Positions 36,396-44,849 of a DNA stretch of 64,000 nt are shown piece after piece. The notes under the pieces were generated by a model. The model ran no database searches, was not told where the DNA came from, and saw only the letters and a list, made by a program, of their open reading frames with translations. Origin of the DNA: Planctomycetota bacterium (GTDB lineage: Bacteria; Planctomycetota; UBA8742; UBA2392); the NCBI GenBank assembly GCA_025993795.1, contig JAMQHL010000018.1:1-64000 (forward strand). Reading direction: 5' to 3'. The position numbers and the translations under genes are program-made. Numbering within the stretch: the stretch's first letter is position 1; the number at the start of each line of letters is the position of its first letter.

Positions 36396-39038
36396 CTAGT
36401 CCAGCAGAATGTTCGTGGCGCTCTGGTCTGTTCCGTTGCCGTCGTGGGTGCTGAGTGTTGCCCCGGACTGGATGACCAGCGCCGGGTTGTTTGGCCCGGC
36501 ACCCGCCGGGTCCAGGTTGATTGTGCCCGCCAGGCCCGTGCCCCGCCCGTCGGCAAGCAACCGCGCCGACGATGCAATCGTGACCTGCTGCGCATCCACA
36601 ATACCGATGCCGCCGCCGCTGCTGTTGGATGAGCCGCCGCTGGCATCAAGCAACCCGGTCACGTTCAAAGTCGCGCCCTCGGTTGCGAACGTGATTGTCC
36701 CGCCGTCGCCTCCGGGCGCCCCGGTGCCGCCTGTTACGCGCGTGTTGCCCTGCACCTGCACTGTGCCGTCGGTGCCGCCGCCGTCGGCCGCCGTGGCGGA
36801 AATCAAGACGCTGCCGCCCTGTCCGCCCGTGCCGCCATTTGCGTCGCCGCCGCGGGCATCCAGGCTTGAACCTGCGCTGACCACGACATTGCCCGCGTCC
36901 GACACGCCGTCGTCATCTGTGGAAATGCCGATGCTGCCGCCGTCACCGCCGTTGGGGCCGTTGCCGCCCCGCGCGACCAGCACCGCGCCGATCGTGATAG
37001 TGCCGTCTTCTGTCGTGAGAGTCAGTGTTCCGCCGGCTCCGCCAATGCCGCCGCTTCCGCCGGCGCCGCCGCTTACGTTACTTGTGCCGCCGTTCCATGC
37101 GATCGCGCCCGATGACTGAGCGTCAATCCCGCCGCCCGGGCCGCCGTTGGGGCCGGTGCCGCCGATGCACTGCACGCTCAGGCTCTCCAGCGATGACCCG
37201 GCATCACCCGACAGCAACTGCACGCTGCCGCCCTGTCCCCCCGTCAGGTTCGACGTGCCGCCGTTGGCATTCACGCTGCCCTGCAGGCGCATGCTGCCGG
37301 CTGTTGCCCCGACCGTGTTGCCAATTGACGCACTGCCGCCATTTCCACCGACTCCGCCGGTGGCTTGCCCGCCTGTTGCGTCAGCATCGACCACAAAGTC
37401 CAGATTGCCGTTGTTTACCGCCAGGTTTACCTGTCCGCCGGTGCCGCCAATGCCGCTACTGGCGGCACCGCCGACGACGTCGGCGTACATCGTGCCCCAG
37501 GCTGATCCGGCGTTGACGAACACCTCGGCTGTGCCGCCGGTGCCGCCGTCTGCGCCGTTGCCGCCCTGGGCGAACACTTCAATCCAGGCGTTGGAAACCT
37601 GCGCCGTTGCAATTGCCACGCTGACGCCGGATGCGCCACCAACACCGCCCTGGACCGGCGAGCCGCCGCCGCGCGCATATGCCGACACCAGGAAGTTGCG
37701 CAGGATCGCGGGGCCCGAGGCCGTCAGGAACGCACTTCCGCCGTTGCCGCCCTGGCTGGCGCCGCTGCCGCCATTGGTCCAGGCGTATACCTGACTGTCC
37801 TCAAGGAGTGCCGTTACATCCAACGCAATCGCACCGCCCTGGCCGCCCTGGTCACCGCTGCCGCCCCGGCAGTACGCAACCAGGTACAACGCCGACACGA
37901 TCTGGCTGAGCCACACGCCGCCGCCGCCATCGCCGCCGTCGCCGTTTGCTGAAGCGCCGCCGTCGGCGTTTACGCGTATGGTGCCGGTGTTCTCAATCGT
38001 GCTGGCGTTGACTGTGCCTGCCGTGCCGCCCAGCCCGTCCGTGGTTGGCCCGCCCCAGGTATCGATGCGGGCATACCAGCTTGCCCCGGCATCCAGCGTG
38101 ACGTTGACGTCGCCGCCGTTGCCGCCGTCGCCGTCGCGACCCAATCCGCCGTGCGTGATGAATGCCCACCCAAGGTCAACCCACGCGGCACCTGTGGCTG
38201 TCAGGTTGATGTTGCCGCCGCTGCCGCCGTCCTGCCGGCCTTCCATGCCGTGTGTGCGCCACGACCCTCCGCGCAGCACGGCGTCGCCGTTGCCCGCGGT
38301 GATGCCTACGTTTCCGCCGTCGCCGCCATCAAGTGTGGCTGTCGCGGGCCCGCCGTCGGCGCGCACGCGGCCAAGCACAACGACCGAGCCGTTGGGTGCG
38401 GCAATTGCCACGTCGCCGGCGTCAAAGCCGTTCACCGCGCTGGTCGTGATCGCGCCGTCCACGCTGACGCCGTCGGTGTGAGTTGACGTAAAGCTGATGC
38501 CCACGGCGTCGTTGGCGTCGCGCGCCGTGCGCACATCGCCGTCGATGCGGATTACGTCGGCGGCAATGAACACCACGTCGGTGACATCCGTTAATGGCTC
38601 TGCACCTGTAAACGGAGCATCAGAAAGGTCAAGCCGCGAGTCACCCGGCAGAAACAGCCCCTGTGCGCCGACATTGAAAGTTGCAATCCCACCCGCAATC
38701 ACCGGCACCTGCGCCGCCACAAGCTCTGCGTAACTGACGTTCTCGTCGTCCAGCATTCCCAGCGTGAAGAAGTTGCTGATCGGTGTGAACCGCTGGCGAC
38801 CGTCATCGCGCATCGGGCTGCCGCCTGTCACGCTGATTGTGATCGTGCCGCTGTCACCTGCCGATCGGCCAGCCAGCACGTGGGCGTGCCCTCCCACGGT
38901 CGATATGGCGGCTGGCCCAACACTTGGCGAAAGCGCTTTGGGTCCTTCCGGCAGGTTTGGATGGTTGTCGCGCTGGCAACCAGAGACGAACAGTGCAGCG
39001 GCAACGCCGCCGGCAACGATCAGGTGTGATAGGCGCAT
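36396..39038 (-). CDS. Giant glycine-rich repeat lipoprotein
   Basis: 880 residues. ATG at 39038 opens a lipoprotein signal (RLSHLIVAGGVAAALFVSGC, lipobox Cys at about 21). Residues ~230-800 hold some 18 imperfect repeats built on GG.GG.GG followed by a strand such as VNVTLDAG, IALDVTA or VLISATA, about 30 residues each. This pattern suggests a long parallel beta-helix or polyglycine-type surface fibre. The composition (Gly, Ala, Asp, Ser, Thr; almost no Lys or Cys) supports an extracellular role. Function unknown; adhesion or matrix is inference. Confidence 0.85.
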   Translation of the reverse strand: MRLSHLIVAGGVAAALFVSGCQRDNHPNLPEGPKALSPSVGPAAISTVGGHAHVLAGRSAGDSGTITISVTGGSPMRDDGRQRFTPISNFFTLGMLDDENVSYAELVAAQVPVIAGGIATFNVGAQGLFLPGDSRLDLSDAPFTGAEPLTDVTDVVFIAADVIRIDGDVRTARDANDAVGISFTSTHTDGVSVDGAITTSAVNGFDAGDVAIAAPNGSVVVLGRVRADGGPATATLDGGDGGNVGITAGNGDAVLRGGSWRTHGMEGRQDGGSGGNINLTATGAAWVDLGWAFITHGGLGRDGDGGNGGDVNVTLDAGASWYARIDTWGGPTTDGLGGTAGTVNASTIENTGTIRVNADGGASANGDGGDGGGGVWLSQIVSALYLVAYCRGGSGDQGGQGGAIALDVTALLEDSQVYAWTNGGSGASQGGNGGSAFLTASGPAILRNFLVSAYARGGGSPVQGGVGGASGVSVAIATAQVSNAWIEVFAQGGNGADGGTGGTAEVFVNAGSAWGTMYADVVGGAASSGIGGTGGQVNLAVNNGNLDFVVDADATGGQATGGVGGNGGSASIGNTVGATAGSMRLQGSVNANGGTSNLTGGQGGSVQLLSGDAGSSLESLSVQCIGGTGPNGGPGGGIDAQSSGAIAWNGGTSNVSGGAGGSGGIGGAGGTLTLTTEDGTITIGAVLVARGGNGPNGGDGGSIGISTDDDGVSDAGNVVVSAGSSLDARGGDANGGTGGQGGSVLISATAADGGGTDGTVQVQGNTRVTGGTGAPGGDGGTITFATEGATLNVTGLLDASGGSSNSSGGGIGIVDAQQVTIASSARLLADGRGTGLAGTINLDPAGAGPNNPALVIQSGATLSTHDGNGTDQSATNILLD

Positions 39039-39136
39039 GTTTGCCCTCGACGAATCAGCCAGGCGGGGTACCCGGCACAACGCGGGGAATTGCGGGAAGG
39101 GGATGATAGCAAGCCACAGGCGCTGTGGCAAAACTC

Positions 39137-40810
39137 TCATCGAATCTCGACCACGTCCCAGGGCGGCACAGCCATGCCCTCGGTGCCCGCCATCATGGCG
39201 GCCATGACCTGATTGCTGGATGCCAGCACGCGCCAGCCTTCGGGGTCAAGGTTCGGCAAGGCTTCCAGCAACGCCCGCCGCAGGCCCGGCAGCATGTCCG
39301 CGATCAGGTGACCGCGATGGATCAGGGCAGGAGCACCATTCTCGACCGAGCGGTCTACCTCAAGGGCCAGGGCGTCAAACTGGTGGGCCGGCTTTTCCGG
39401 TGTTCCGATGCGCGCTGCACATTCGCGCACTGGTTCAGGCGCGCCGCCACGCTGCCAGTTGTCCACTGCAATCCGGAGCAGGCCGGGAAGCGAGTACATG
39501 CGTCGCCAGTGTTCCGCATCGTACTTCTCCAGGATCGCATCCGCCTCAAGCAGCAGTTCGGTTGCCTCGCCAATGTCGCCGAGCAGCAGTCGGCACCCGC
39601 CCAGCACGGTCTGAAACACGGCAAGCTCGATACCGCGCTCCAGACGCCTGAGGTCCGCTACGGCCCGACGCAGGCAGGCCTCGCCCTCCCGCAGGCGTCC
39701 AGTGCGGACGGAGAGCTGACCCAGATTGCCAAGGCATATTGCGGACTGGGCAACGATCCCGCGTGCGCGAAAGGCCGCCAGCCCGTCGATGTACTTGGCG
39801 CGCGCCTCGTCATAGCGGCCTTGTTCTGTCCACAAACCGGCCAGATTGGTGTTCACTGCCCCCACTCCGACGCTGTCGCCGATCTGCACGTACAACGCAA
39901 GCGCGCGCTCGTGCATGGCGGCTGCTTCGTCCTGCCGGCCGCGGTCTTGAAGCACCGAGCCCAAATGATCCACCGCTGATGCAAGGGGGCCCGATGGAGT
40001 GCCTTCCGCAACCTCGACCGCCCGGCGCATTTGCTTCTCGGCCTCTGCCATGTCCCCCAACTGCCACGCGATGTCGGCCAGATAGCGGTGGGCCCGTGAC
40101 CTCGCGGCTGGAAAGTGCCCGTCTGCCATCACCGTAAGCGCGGCAAGCGCGGCCTCCTTTGCCGCGGCATGGTCGGCCCGGGCAAGTGCCAGCTGCGCCG
40201 TATGGTTGAACAGCGTTGCCTGCAGCCGCTTGTCACCGATCCGGCGCGCCAGCTTCAGCCCCGCGTCGCAGTGTGCCTGCGCGGATTGCGCATCACCGGT
40301 CATCAAGGCGTGCGTGAACCGCAGAGCAAGCACCTCGCCATGTACCCGGTCGTTGCCGCTTTGTGCGCAAAGGGCTTGCGCCTTTTCCAGCAACGGTGGC
40401 GCCTCTGCCTGCCTGCCGGAACTCAGCAGGATTGTCGCTGCCTTGGCCAGCCACTCCGCCGCCTTCGCTGGCTCGGCGCGGGCATGAAGTGCCGCGCCCT
40501 GAAACAGCTCGATCGCGCTGCGGTTGCGCCACAGGGCGGCTTCGTGTGCAGCCGCCCTGGCCAGCCATGCCAGTTCACGTTCCTGCAGCTCGGGCAAATC
40601 AGCGCCGGGCGCAAGCTGTGCTGCGGCGGCATGGGCAGCGATCTCCAGGGCCCAGGAGTCTCCCCCTTCGCCCGGCGGCACCAGCACCTCCAGTATGTTC
40701 AATGCCGCAAGGTGCAACGCTCCGCGGGCGGCCGGCGGCTGCAACTGGTACGCCGCGTCGCGGATGACGGCGTGCCTGAACAGGTAGGCGGTTTCAGCGG
40801 AAAGCTGCAT
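39137..40810 (-). CDS. FRHA-TPR protein (paralogue 1)
   Basis: 557 residues, ATG at 40810. The N-terminus AETAYLFRHAVIRDAAYQLQ is the signature shared with five genes at 52418-58972. In large STAND/cyclase proteins the same FRHAL..VAY helix sits between an AAA ATPase and TPRs; here no ATPase precedes it. About ten TPR-like helix pairs follow (for example AGLWTEQGRYDEARAKY, LGNLGQLSVRTGRLREG). It starts 24 nt after the ABC permease, so it is co-transcribed with the transporter. Probably a cytoplasmic scaffold. Confidence 0.8.
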   Translation of the reverse strand: MQLSAETAYLFRHAVIRDAAYQLQPPAARGALHLAALNILEVLVPPGEGGDSWALEIAAHAAAAQLAPGADLPELQERELAWLARAAAHEAALWRNRSAIELFQGAALHARAEPAKAAEWLAKAATILLSSGRQAEAPPLLEKAQALCAQSGNDRVHGEVLALRFTHALMTGDAQSAQAHCDAGLKLARRIGDKRLQATLFNHTAQLALARADHAAAKEAALAALTVMADGHFPAARSRAHRYLADIAWQLGDMAEAEKQMRRAVEVAEGTPSGPLASAVDHLGSVLQDRGRQDEAAAMHERALALYVQIGDSVGVGAVNTNLAGLWTEQGRYDEARAKYIDGLAAFRARGIVAQSAICLGNLGQLSVRTGRLREGEACLRRAVADLRRLERGIELAVFQTVLGGCRLLLGDIGEATELLLEADAILEKYDAEHWRRMYSLPGLLRIAVDNWQRGGAPEPVRECAARIGTPEKPAHQFDALALEVDRSVENGAPALIHRGHLIADMLPGLRRALLEALPNLDPEGWRVLASSNQVMAAMMAGTEGMAVPPWDVVEIR

Positions 40811-40833
40811 GCGCGGATTATGCCCCGCGACGC

Positions 40834-41637
40834 TCAATGCACCATGCGTTTGCGCATGCGCCGCGGGACTACCCAGGCAAGCACGGCAATCACTGCCAGC
40901 ACCCAAAGCGCGCTCAGGCCGTGAGTCCAGTCCAGCGGCCCCTGGGCCAGGCCGCGCATCAGGCGCACGCAGTGAAACAGCGGCGTGAACCAGGCAATCG
41001 TCTCGGCGTGGCCGCCAGCCATCTGCGGGTTATCGAGCGGAAAGAAGATGCCCGAAAACAGAAACAGCGGCGTCAGCCACAACGTGTAGTAAAAGCCGTA
41101 ATAGTTGATGTTGCGGATGCTGGCTGTGAACGTCAGGCCGATCAGCGCAAACATGGTGGCGGTCATGGCCATCGCCACGGGCAGCAGCACAGCCCACGGG
41201 CTCACGATCACGCGATGGCCGAACAGCGTGAACCCGCACAACACGGCAAAGAACGCGCAGCCATAGATCAGGCCGCGCGAAACCGCCCACAGCAGCTCGC
41301 CAAAGGCGATGTCCTGGATCTGCGCAGGCGTGGCGAGGTATGCGTCATAGAGTTTGGCGAAGTTCATTTTCACGAACACGTTGTAGGTCGATTCGAAGCT
41401 GGCGCCCTGCATGGCCGAAGCAGCCATGAGGCCGGGGGCAATGAACTCAATGTAGGTAAGCCCGCCGACACCGCGCCCGACGAACATGCCCAGACCAAGG
41501 CCCATGCCCAGCAGATAAAGCACCGGGTCAAAGAAGTTGGGCAGCACGTTGGTCATCCACGTGTGCGAATACTCAGTAAGGTTCCGCCGCCAGACGGAAA
41601 CAGACGTCGTGAGGTCAATATCGCCGGGTAGTCTCAT
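40834..41637 (-). CDS. ABC-2 type exporter permease
   Basis: 267 residues, ATG at 41637. Six membrane helices and the ABC-2 pattern (IEFIAPGLMAASAM, FSGIFFPLDN) put it with NodJ-like permeases. The partner ATPase is at 42125. Substrate is unknown; lipid-linked saccharide or drug export are typical. It is separated from the ATPase by a small gene and an inverted repeat. Confidence 0.88.
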   Translation of the reverse strand: MRLPGDIDLTTSVSVWRRNLTEYSHTWMTNVLPNFFDPVLYLLGMGLGLGMFVGRGVGGLTYIEFIAPGLMAASAMQGASFESTYNVFVKMNFAKLYDAYLATPAQIQDIAFGELLWAVSRGLIYGCAFFAVLCGFTLFGHRVIVSPWAVLLPVAMAMTATMFALIGLTFTASIRNINYYGFYYTLWLTPLFLFSGIFFPLDNPQMAGGHAETIAWFTPLFHCVRLMRGLAQGPLDWTHGLSALWVLAVIAVLAWVVPRRMRKRMVH

Positions 41638-41646
41638 TCGAGTTTT

Positions 41647-41707
41647 AGCCACAGATTCACACTGATGGACACGGATCAAAGCAATTCATCTGCGTGCATC
41701 TGTGGCT
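41647..41707. repeat. Imperfect inverted repeat, 23-bp arms
   Basis: Arms AGCCACAGATTCACACTGAT... and its complement ...ATCTGCGTGCATCTGTGGCT match at 19 of 23 positions. It occupies the gap between the small ORF and the permease and resembles dispersed palindromic intergenic elements. Confidence 0.6.
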
Positions 41708-41750
41708 CCAAATACAGTTCATTCTCCATCGGCAAGCTGCTTGCCCACGC

Positions 41751-42128
41751 CTAGCTCTCGACAGGCTCGCCGTTCCAGTATCTTCGTTCAATTGTCTCTC
41801 CCGGCTCCGCGTACTTCATATCCGTGTCATTCTCGTGGCCGTACAGATCGGATTCGCTAATCGTCGCCCACCGCAGAACTCCGTGCACCCTGTGAATCAC
41901 GATCGCTCGTTGGGAGCCGATAACCTGATCTACATACTTTCGGGTGGCCGAGTCCGGCGTTCCGCCATACTGACTGGCCAAGATGTCTCCATGGGTGTGC
42001 CACTCACACCCGACCAGTCCAATGATCAGGTCCCCATCGCCATCGCGCCAGACCTGCAACGTGAAGCAACCATCTGGCGACGTGTGACTCTCCAACTCGA
42101 CGTAAGGAGATTCTGCCAAGCTCGTCAT
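41751..42128 (-). CDS. Hypothetical protein inserted in the ABC operon
   Basis: 125 residues, no recognised family. It has no membrane span; a beta-rich N-terminal half (CFTLQVWRDGDGDLIIGLVGCEW) and an acidic, Tyr-rich end. Its ATG overlaps the ATPase stop (ATGA), so it is coupled to it. Placing an unrelated small gene between ATPase and permease is unusual. Confidence 0.6.
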   Translation of the reverse strand: MTSLAESPYVELESHTSPDGCFTLQVWRDGDGDLIIGLVGCEWHTHGDILASQYGGTPDSATRKYVDQVIGSQRAIVIHRVHGVLRWATISESDLYGHENDTDMKYAEPGETIERRYWNGEPVES

Positions 42129-43069
42129 TCCTCAAGGCCGCGGCCGGTGATTCTTAGAAAGACGTCTTCCAGTGTGCTGCGGCGCAACAAGGTTTCGGCG
42201 TCTGGCAGCAACTGGGCTGCGCGGGTTACTACTTCTTCACCGTTGTCTACATATAGAAGCAACCGGTCCTGGTGTTGCTCGTGGCGTTTGGCCAGTCGGG
42301 CCAACTCACTGGTGGCCTTTTCTACCCCGTCGCTGCCGTTCCGGGCTGAAGTGGCCATATCGATTTCTACCACGTGGCTGCTTACGTGTTCTCTTATCAG
42401 GTCTCTTGGCCGGCCCTTGGCCACGATCTTGCCCTTGTCCATGATCACCAGGCTGTCGCACAGTTGCTCGGCTTCGTCCATGTAGTGCGTGGTCAATACC
42501 AGCGTGGCTTCCTTCCGCTTCAGGTCGCGCATGCGGTCCCACAGGTTGATGCGCGCCTGCGGGTCCAGGCCGGTCGTGGGTTCATCCAGCACCACCAGCT
42601 CGGGGGCTCCAACAAGGCCGCGCGCGATCAGCACCCGGCGTTTCATACCGCCCGACAGCTCCAACACCTTGCTGTCGGCGCGCTCGGACAGCCGCACGAA
42701 GTCCAGCAGCTCGACGGCGCGGGCCTTGGCCTGCTTGCGATCGAGCCCGTAAAAGCGCGCGAAGACCTCAAGGTTCTCACGCACGCTCAGTTCCTGGTCG
42801 AGGTTGTCTTCCTGCGGCACGACTCCGATTTTCTGCTTGATCTTGCGGTCGTTGCGGCCGCCCGCGGCTTCTTCGCCCAGAATCACCAGCGAGCCGCCGC
42901 CCACAGGCGACGCGCGGTAGATCATGCGCATGGTCGTGGTCTTGCCCGCGCCGTTGGGCCCCAGAAAGCCGAAACACACGCCCTTGGGAATCTCGAAATC
43001 CACGCCATCCACTGCGACGAAGTCGCCGTAGCTCTTGCGCAGGCCCGTTGCCTTGATTGCCACGTCCAT
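42125..43069 (-). CDS. ABC-2 exporter ATPase (NodI-like)
   Basis: 314 residues. Walker A GPNGAGKTTT (about residue 37), signature LSGGMKRR (about 140), Walker B LVVLDEPTTGLDP and H-loop TTHYMDEAEQL are all intact. The C-terminal extension after residue 230 is typical of ABC-2 ATPases. Powers export with the permease at 40834. The operon promoter should lie near 43070-43169. Confidence 0.93.
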   Translation of the reverse strand: MDVAIKATGLRKSYGDFVAVDGVDFEIPKGVCFGFLGPNGAGKTTTMRMIYRASPVGGGSLVILGEEAAGGRNDRKIKQKIGVVPQEDNLDQELSVRENLEVFARFYGLDRKQAKARAVELLDFVRLSERADSKVLELSGGMKRRVLIARGLVGAPELVVLDEPTTGLDPQARINLWDRMRDLKRKEATLVLTTHYMDEAEQLCDSLVIMDKGKIVAKGRPRDLIREHVSSHVVEIDMATSARNGSDGVEKATSELARLAKRHEQHQDRLLLYVDNGEEVVTRAAQLLPDAETLLRRSTLEDVFLRITGRGLEE

Positions 43070-43092
43070 AGGGCATGCTTTTACTGCTTTTC

Positions 43093-43156
43093 ACAACAGA
43101 GCACACAGAGGGCACAGAGAACTGCTTTTCTCCGTGTGCTCTGCGTTCCCTGTGGT
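43093..43156. repeat. Imperfect inverted repeat, 28-bp arms
   Basis: Arms at 43093-43120 and 43129-43156 are complementary at 22 of 28 positions, with the ACAGAGCACACAGAG type of sequence. It separates the divergent ABC operon and sigma factor gene and may form a hairpin in either transcript. Confidence 0.6.
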
Positions 43157-43169
43157 TAATTGCTTTGCC

Positions 43170-43652
43170 GTGGACATCGAGCAACTTCATGCCGAGTACG
43201 GCCGCGACCTGCACCGCTTTCTGCGCGTGCTGGGGGCGCAGCACGCCGAAGCCGACGATTTCACGCAGGAGACATTCCTGCAGGTGCTCAAGCGCCCCTT
43301 CGAGCAGCGCACACCCGGCGAAACCGCGATGTACCTGCGCGCCATAGCCAAGACCGCATATCTTAAGCACGCCCAACGTATGAAGCGCATGATCCCCGTC
43401 GACGTGCAGGCCATCGAGCAGGACTGGGCTGAAACCGTCGGTGAATATGGCGACGAGCGCGTTGCCGCCCTGCGCCGCTGCATTGCCGGGCTCAGCGAGC
43501 GAGAGCGCCTGGCGCTGAACCTGCGCTACGTGCAGAATGCAAGCCGCGAAGAACTGGGCGCGGCGCTGAACCTGAGCGACGGCGGCGTGAAAAACCTGCT
43601 GGAACGGGTCAAGGCCAGGCTCAAGGAGTGTGTCGCGCGACAGCGGCATTGA
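43170..43652 (+). CDS. ECF sigma factor
   Basis: 160 residues from the GTG at 43170, which matches the expected N-terminus (DIEQLHAEYGRDLHRFLRVL). Region 2 includes ADDFTQETFLQVL; region 4 is ALRRCIAGLSERERLALNLRYVQNASREELG with a helix-turn-helix (LNLSDGGVKNLLERVKARL). It directs RNA polymerase to a small regulon, probably the three following genes, which lie on the same strand within about 1.2 kb. Confidence 0.92.
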   Translation: MDIEQLHAEYGRDLHRFLRVLGAQHAEADDFTQETFLQVLKRPFEQRTPGETAMYLRAIAKTAYLKHAQRMKRMIPVDVQAIEQDWAETVGEYGDERVAALRRCIAGLSERERLALNLRYVQNASREELGAALNLSDGGVKNLLERVKARLKECVARQRH

Positions 43653-43693
43653 AGCGTCTGTCCGCGGCCCTACCATCAGTGCCGGAGAAACCG

Positions 43694-44800
43694 ATGAGAC
43701 ACTGGCTGATTGCACTGTTGCTGCTTGCCGCGCCCGTCTGCGCCGCGCAGGTATACACCGTTTCGGGCGGCGCGCTTGCGTATACGCCATTGGCAGGCGG
43801 CACGGACATCCCGGCGCTGGTGCTGGGCAGCGAGTTTGAAGGCCCGATCGCGCTGACGGGCACGGCTTCGCTGTTCGGGCAGACGTTCACGTCGTTCTAC
43901 GTGAGTCGGCACGGACACGTCGCGTTCGCTGACCAGCCCACGCCGATTCCCAACGGGCGGCTGTTTGTTTCGCAGGTGGTCGCGCCGTATTGGGCGCAGC
44001 TTGAGCCGGGCACGGGCAGCAGCGTGCAATGGCTCGAAGCCGGCGGCGAACTGGTGGTCGAGTGGACCGACATGCTGCAGGCGGCGGCCCCGGCCCCCAA
44101 GCCGGCGCTGACGTTTCAGACGCGTGTGGACCTGACGACCGGCCAGATTGAGTTCCGGTACGCCACCGGCACGCCCGCGGCGACCGGCGGCTTGCATCGC
44201 GTGCTGCTGAGCGGCGAGTTTGTGGCCACCGCGTCGCAACCTGTCTGCTTTGCCGAGCAAGCAGCTTTCGTGGGGTCCACTGGCGAGTTGCTGGCATGGC
44301 CCTCCGACCGCTTTATTCGTTTCTCGGTCGGCACCGGCGCCCCGCCGGCAATCGCCGTCACAATGGGAGGCGCCGCGATCGAGCAGCAGGAGGTGCTGCG
44401 GTTCAGCCACGGTGTGCTGATCACGAACATCAACTTGCAGCTTGGGGTCACGGACGCCGACAACGACGTGACTTCGCTGGAAACCTCGTTCAACACACTG
44501 CCCGCATGGCTGATTGTTTCGTCCGAATGGCAGAGCGCCGCCACGGCGGCACCGTACACCGTCGCCCCGTCCGCCGGTCGAGTGGACAACGGGACCGACC
44601 TGGTGCTTACGCTGATTGCGCGCGAGAGTTCCGGCACGTCGGCTGCCTTTACTTTCCGGCTTGAGGGCAAGTCGTTCGGCTCTGGTAGTGATGGCGAAGA
44701 AGGCGTCGGCGGCAGTTGCAGCATGACCGGCGGTTCGGCCCTTCCGCTGGCTCTGCTGGCGCTGCTGCTGTGGCGCCGCCGGAATTTCCGGATTTCGTGA
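43694..44800 (+). CDS. Secreted protein with C-terminal sorting tail
   Basis: 368 residues, ATG at 43694. Signal peptide RHWLIALLLLAAPVCA. The mature part is beta-rich with no recognised domain; the segment GRLFVSQVVAPYWAQLEPG resembles nidogen-like or fibre-end domains but this is weak. The tail GGSCSMTGGS, hydrophobic helix (ALPLALLALLLW) and RRRNFRIS is the Cys + helix + Arg architecture also seen at 6313 and 46278. It starts 41 nt after the sigma factor stop, so it is in its operon. Confidence 0.7.
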   Translation: MRHWLIALLLLAAPVCAAQVYTVSGGALAYTPLAGGTDIPALVLGSEFEGPIALTGTASLFGQTFTSFYVSRHGHVAFADQPTPIPNGRLFVSQVVAPYWAQLEPGTGSSVQWLEAGGELVVEWTDMLQAAAPAPKPALTFQTRVDLTTGQIEFRYATGTPAATGGLHRVLLSGEFVATASQPVCFAEQAAFVGSTGELLAWPSDRFIRFSVGTGAPPAIAVTMGGAAIEQQEVLRFSHGVLITNINLQLGVTDADNDVTSLETSFNTLPAWLIVSSEWQSAATAAPYTVAPSAGRVDNGTDLVLTLIARESSGTSAAFTFRLEGKSFGSGSDGEEGVGGSCSMTGGSALPLALLALLLWRRRNFRIS

Positions 44801-44849
44801 GGACATCGGGCAGTCGTGCGGCTTTGTCCTTTGAACCCAAGGACAACCC

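Noticed and set aside
36409..38733. Pro/Ala/Arg-rich frames antisense to the glycine-rich lipoprotein
   Set aside because: They are the complement of Gly codons (GGC/GCC) and give proline- and arginine-rich nonsense without domains.
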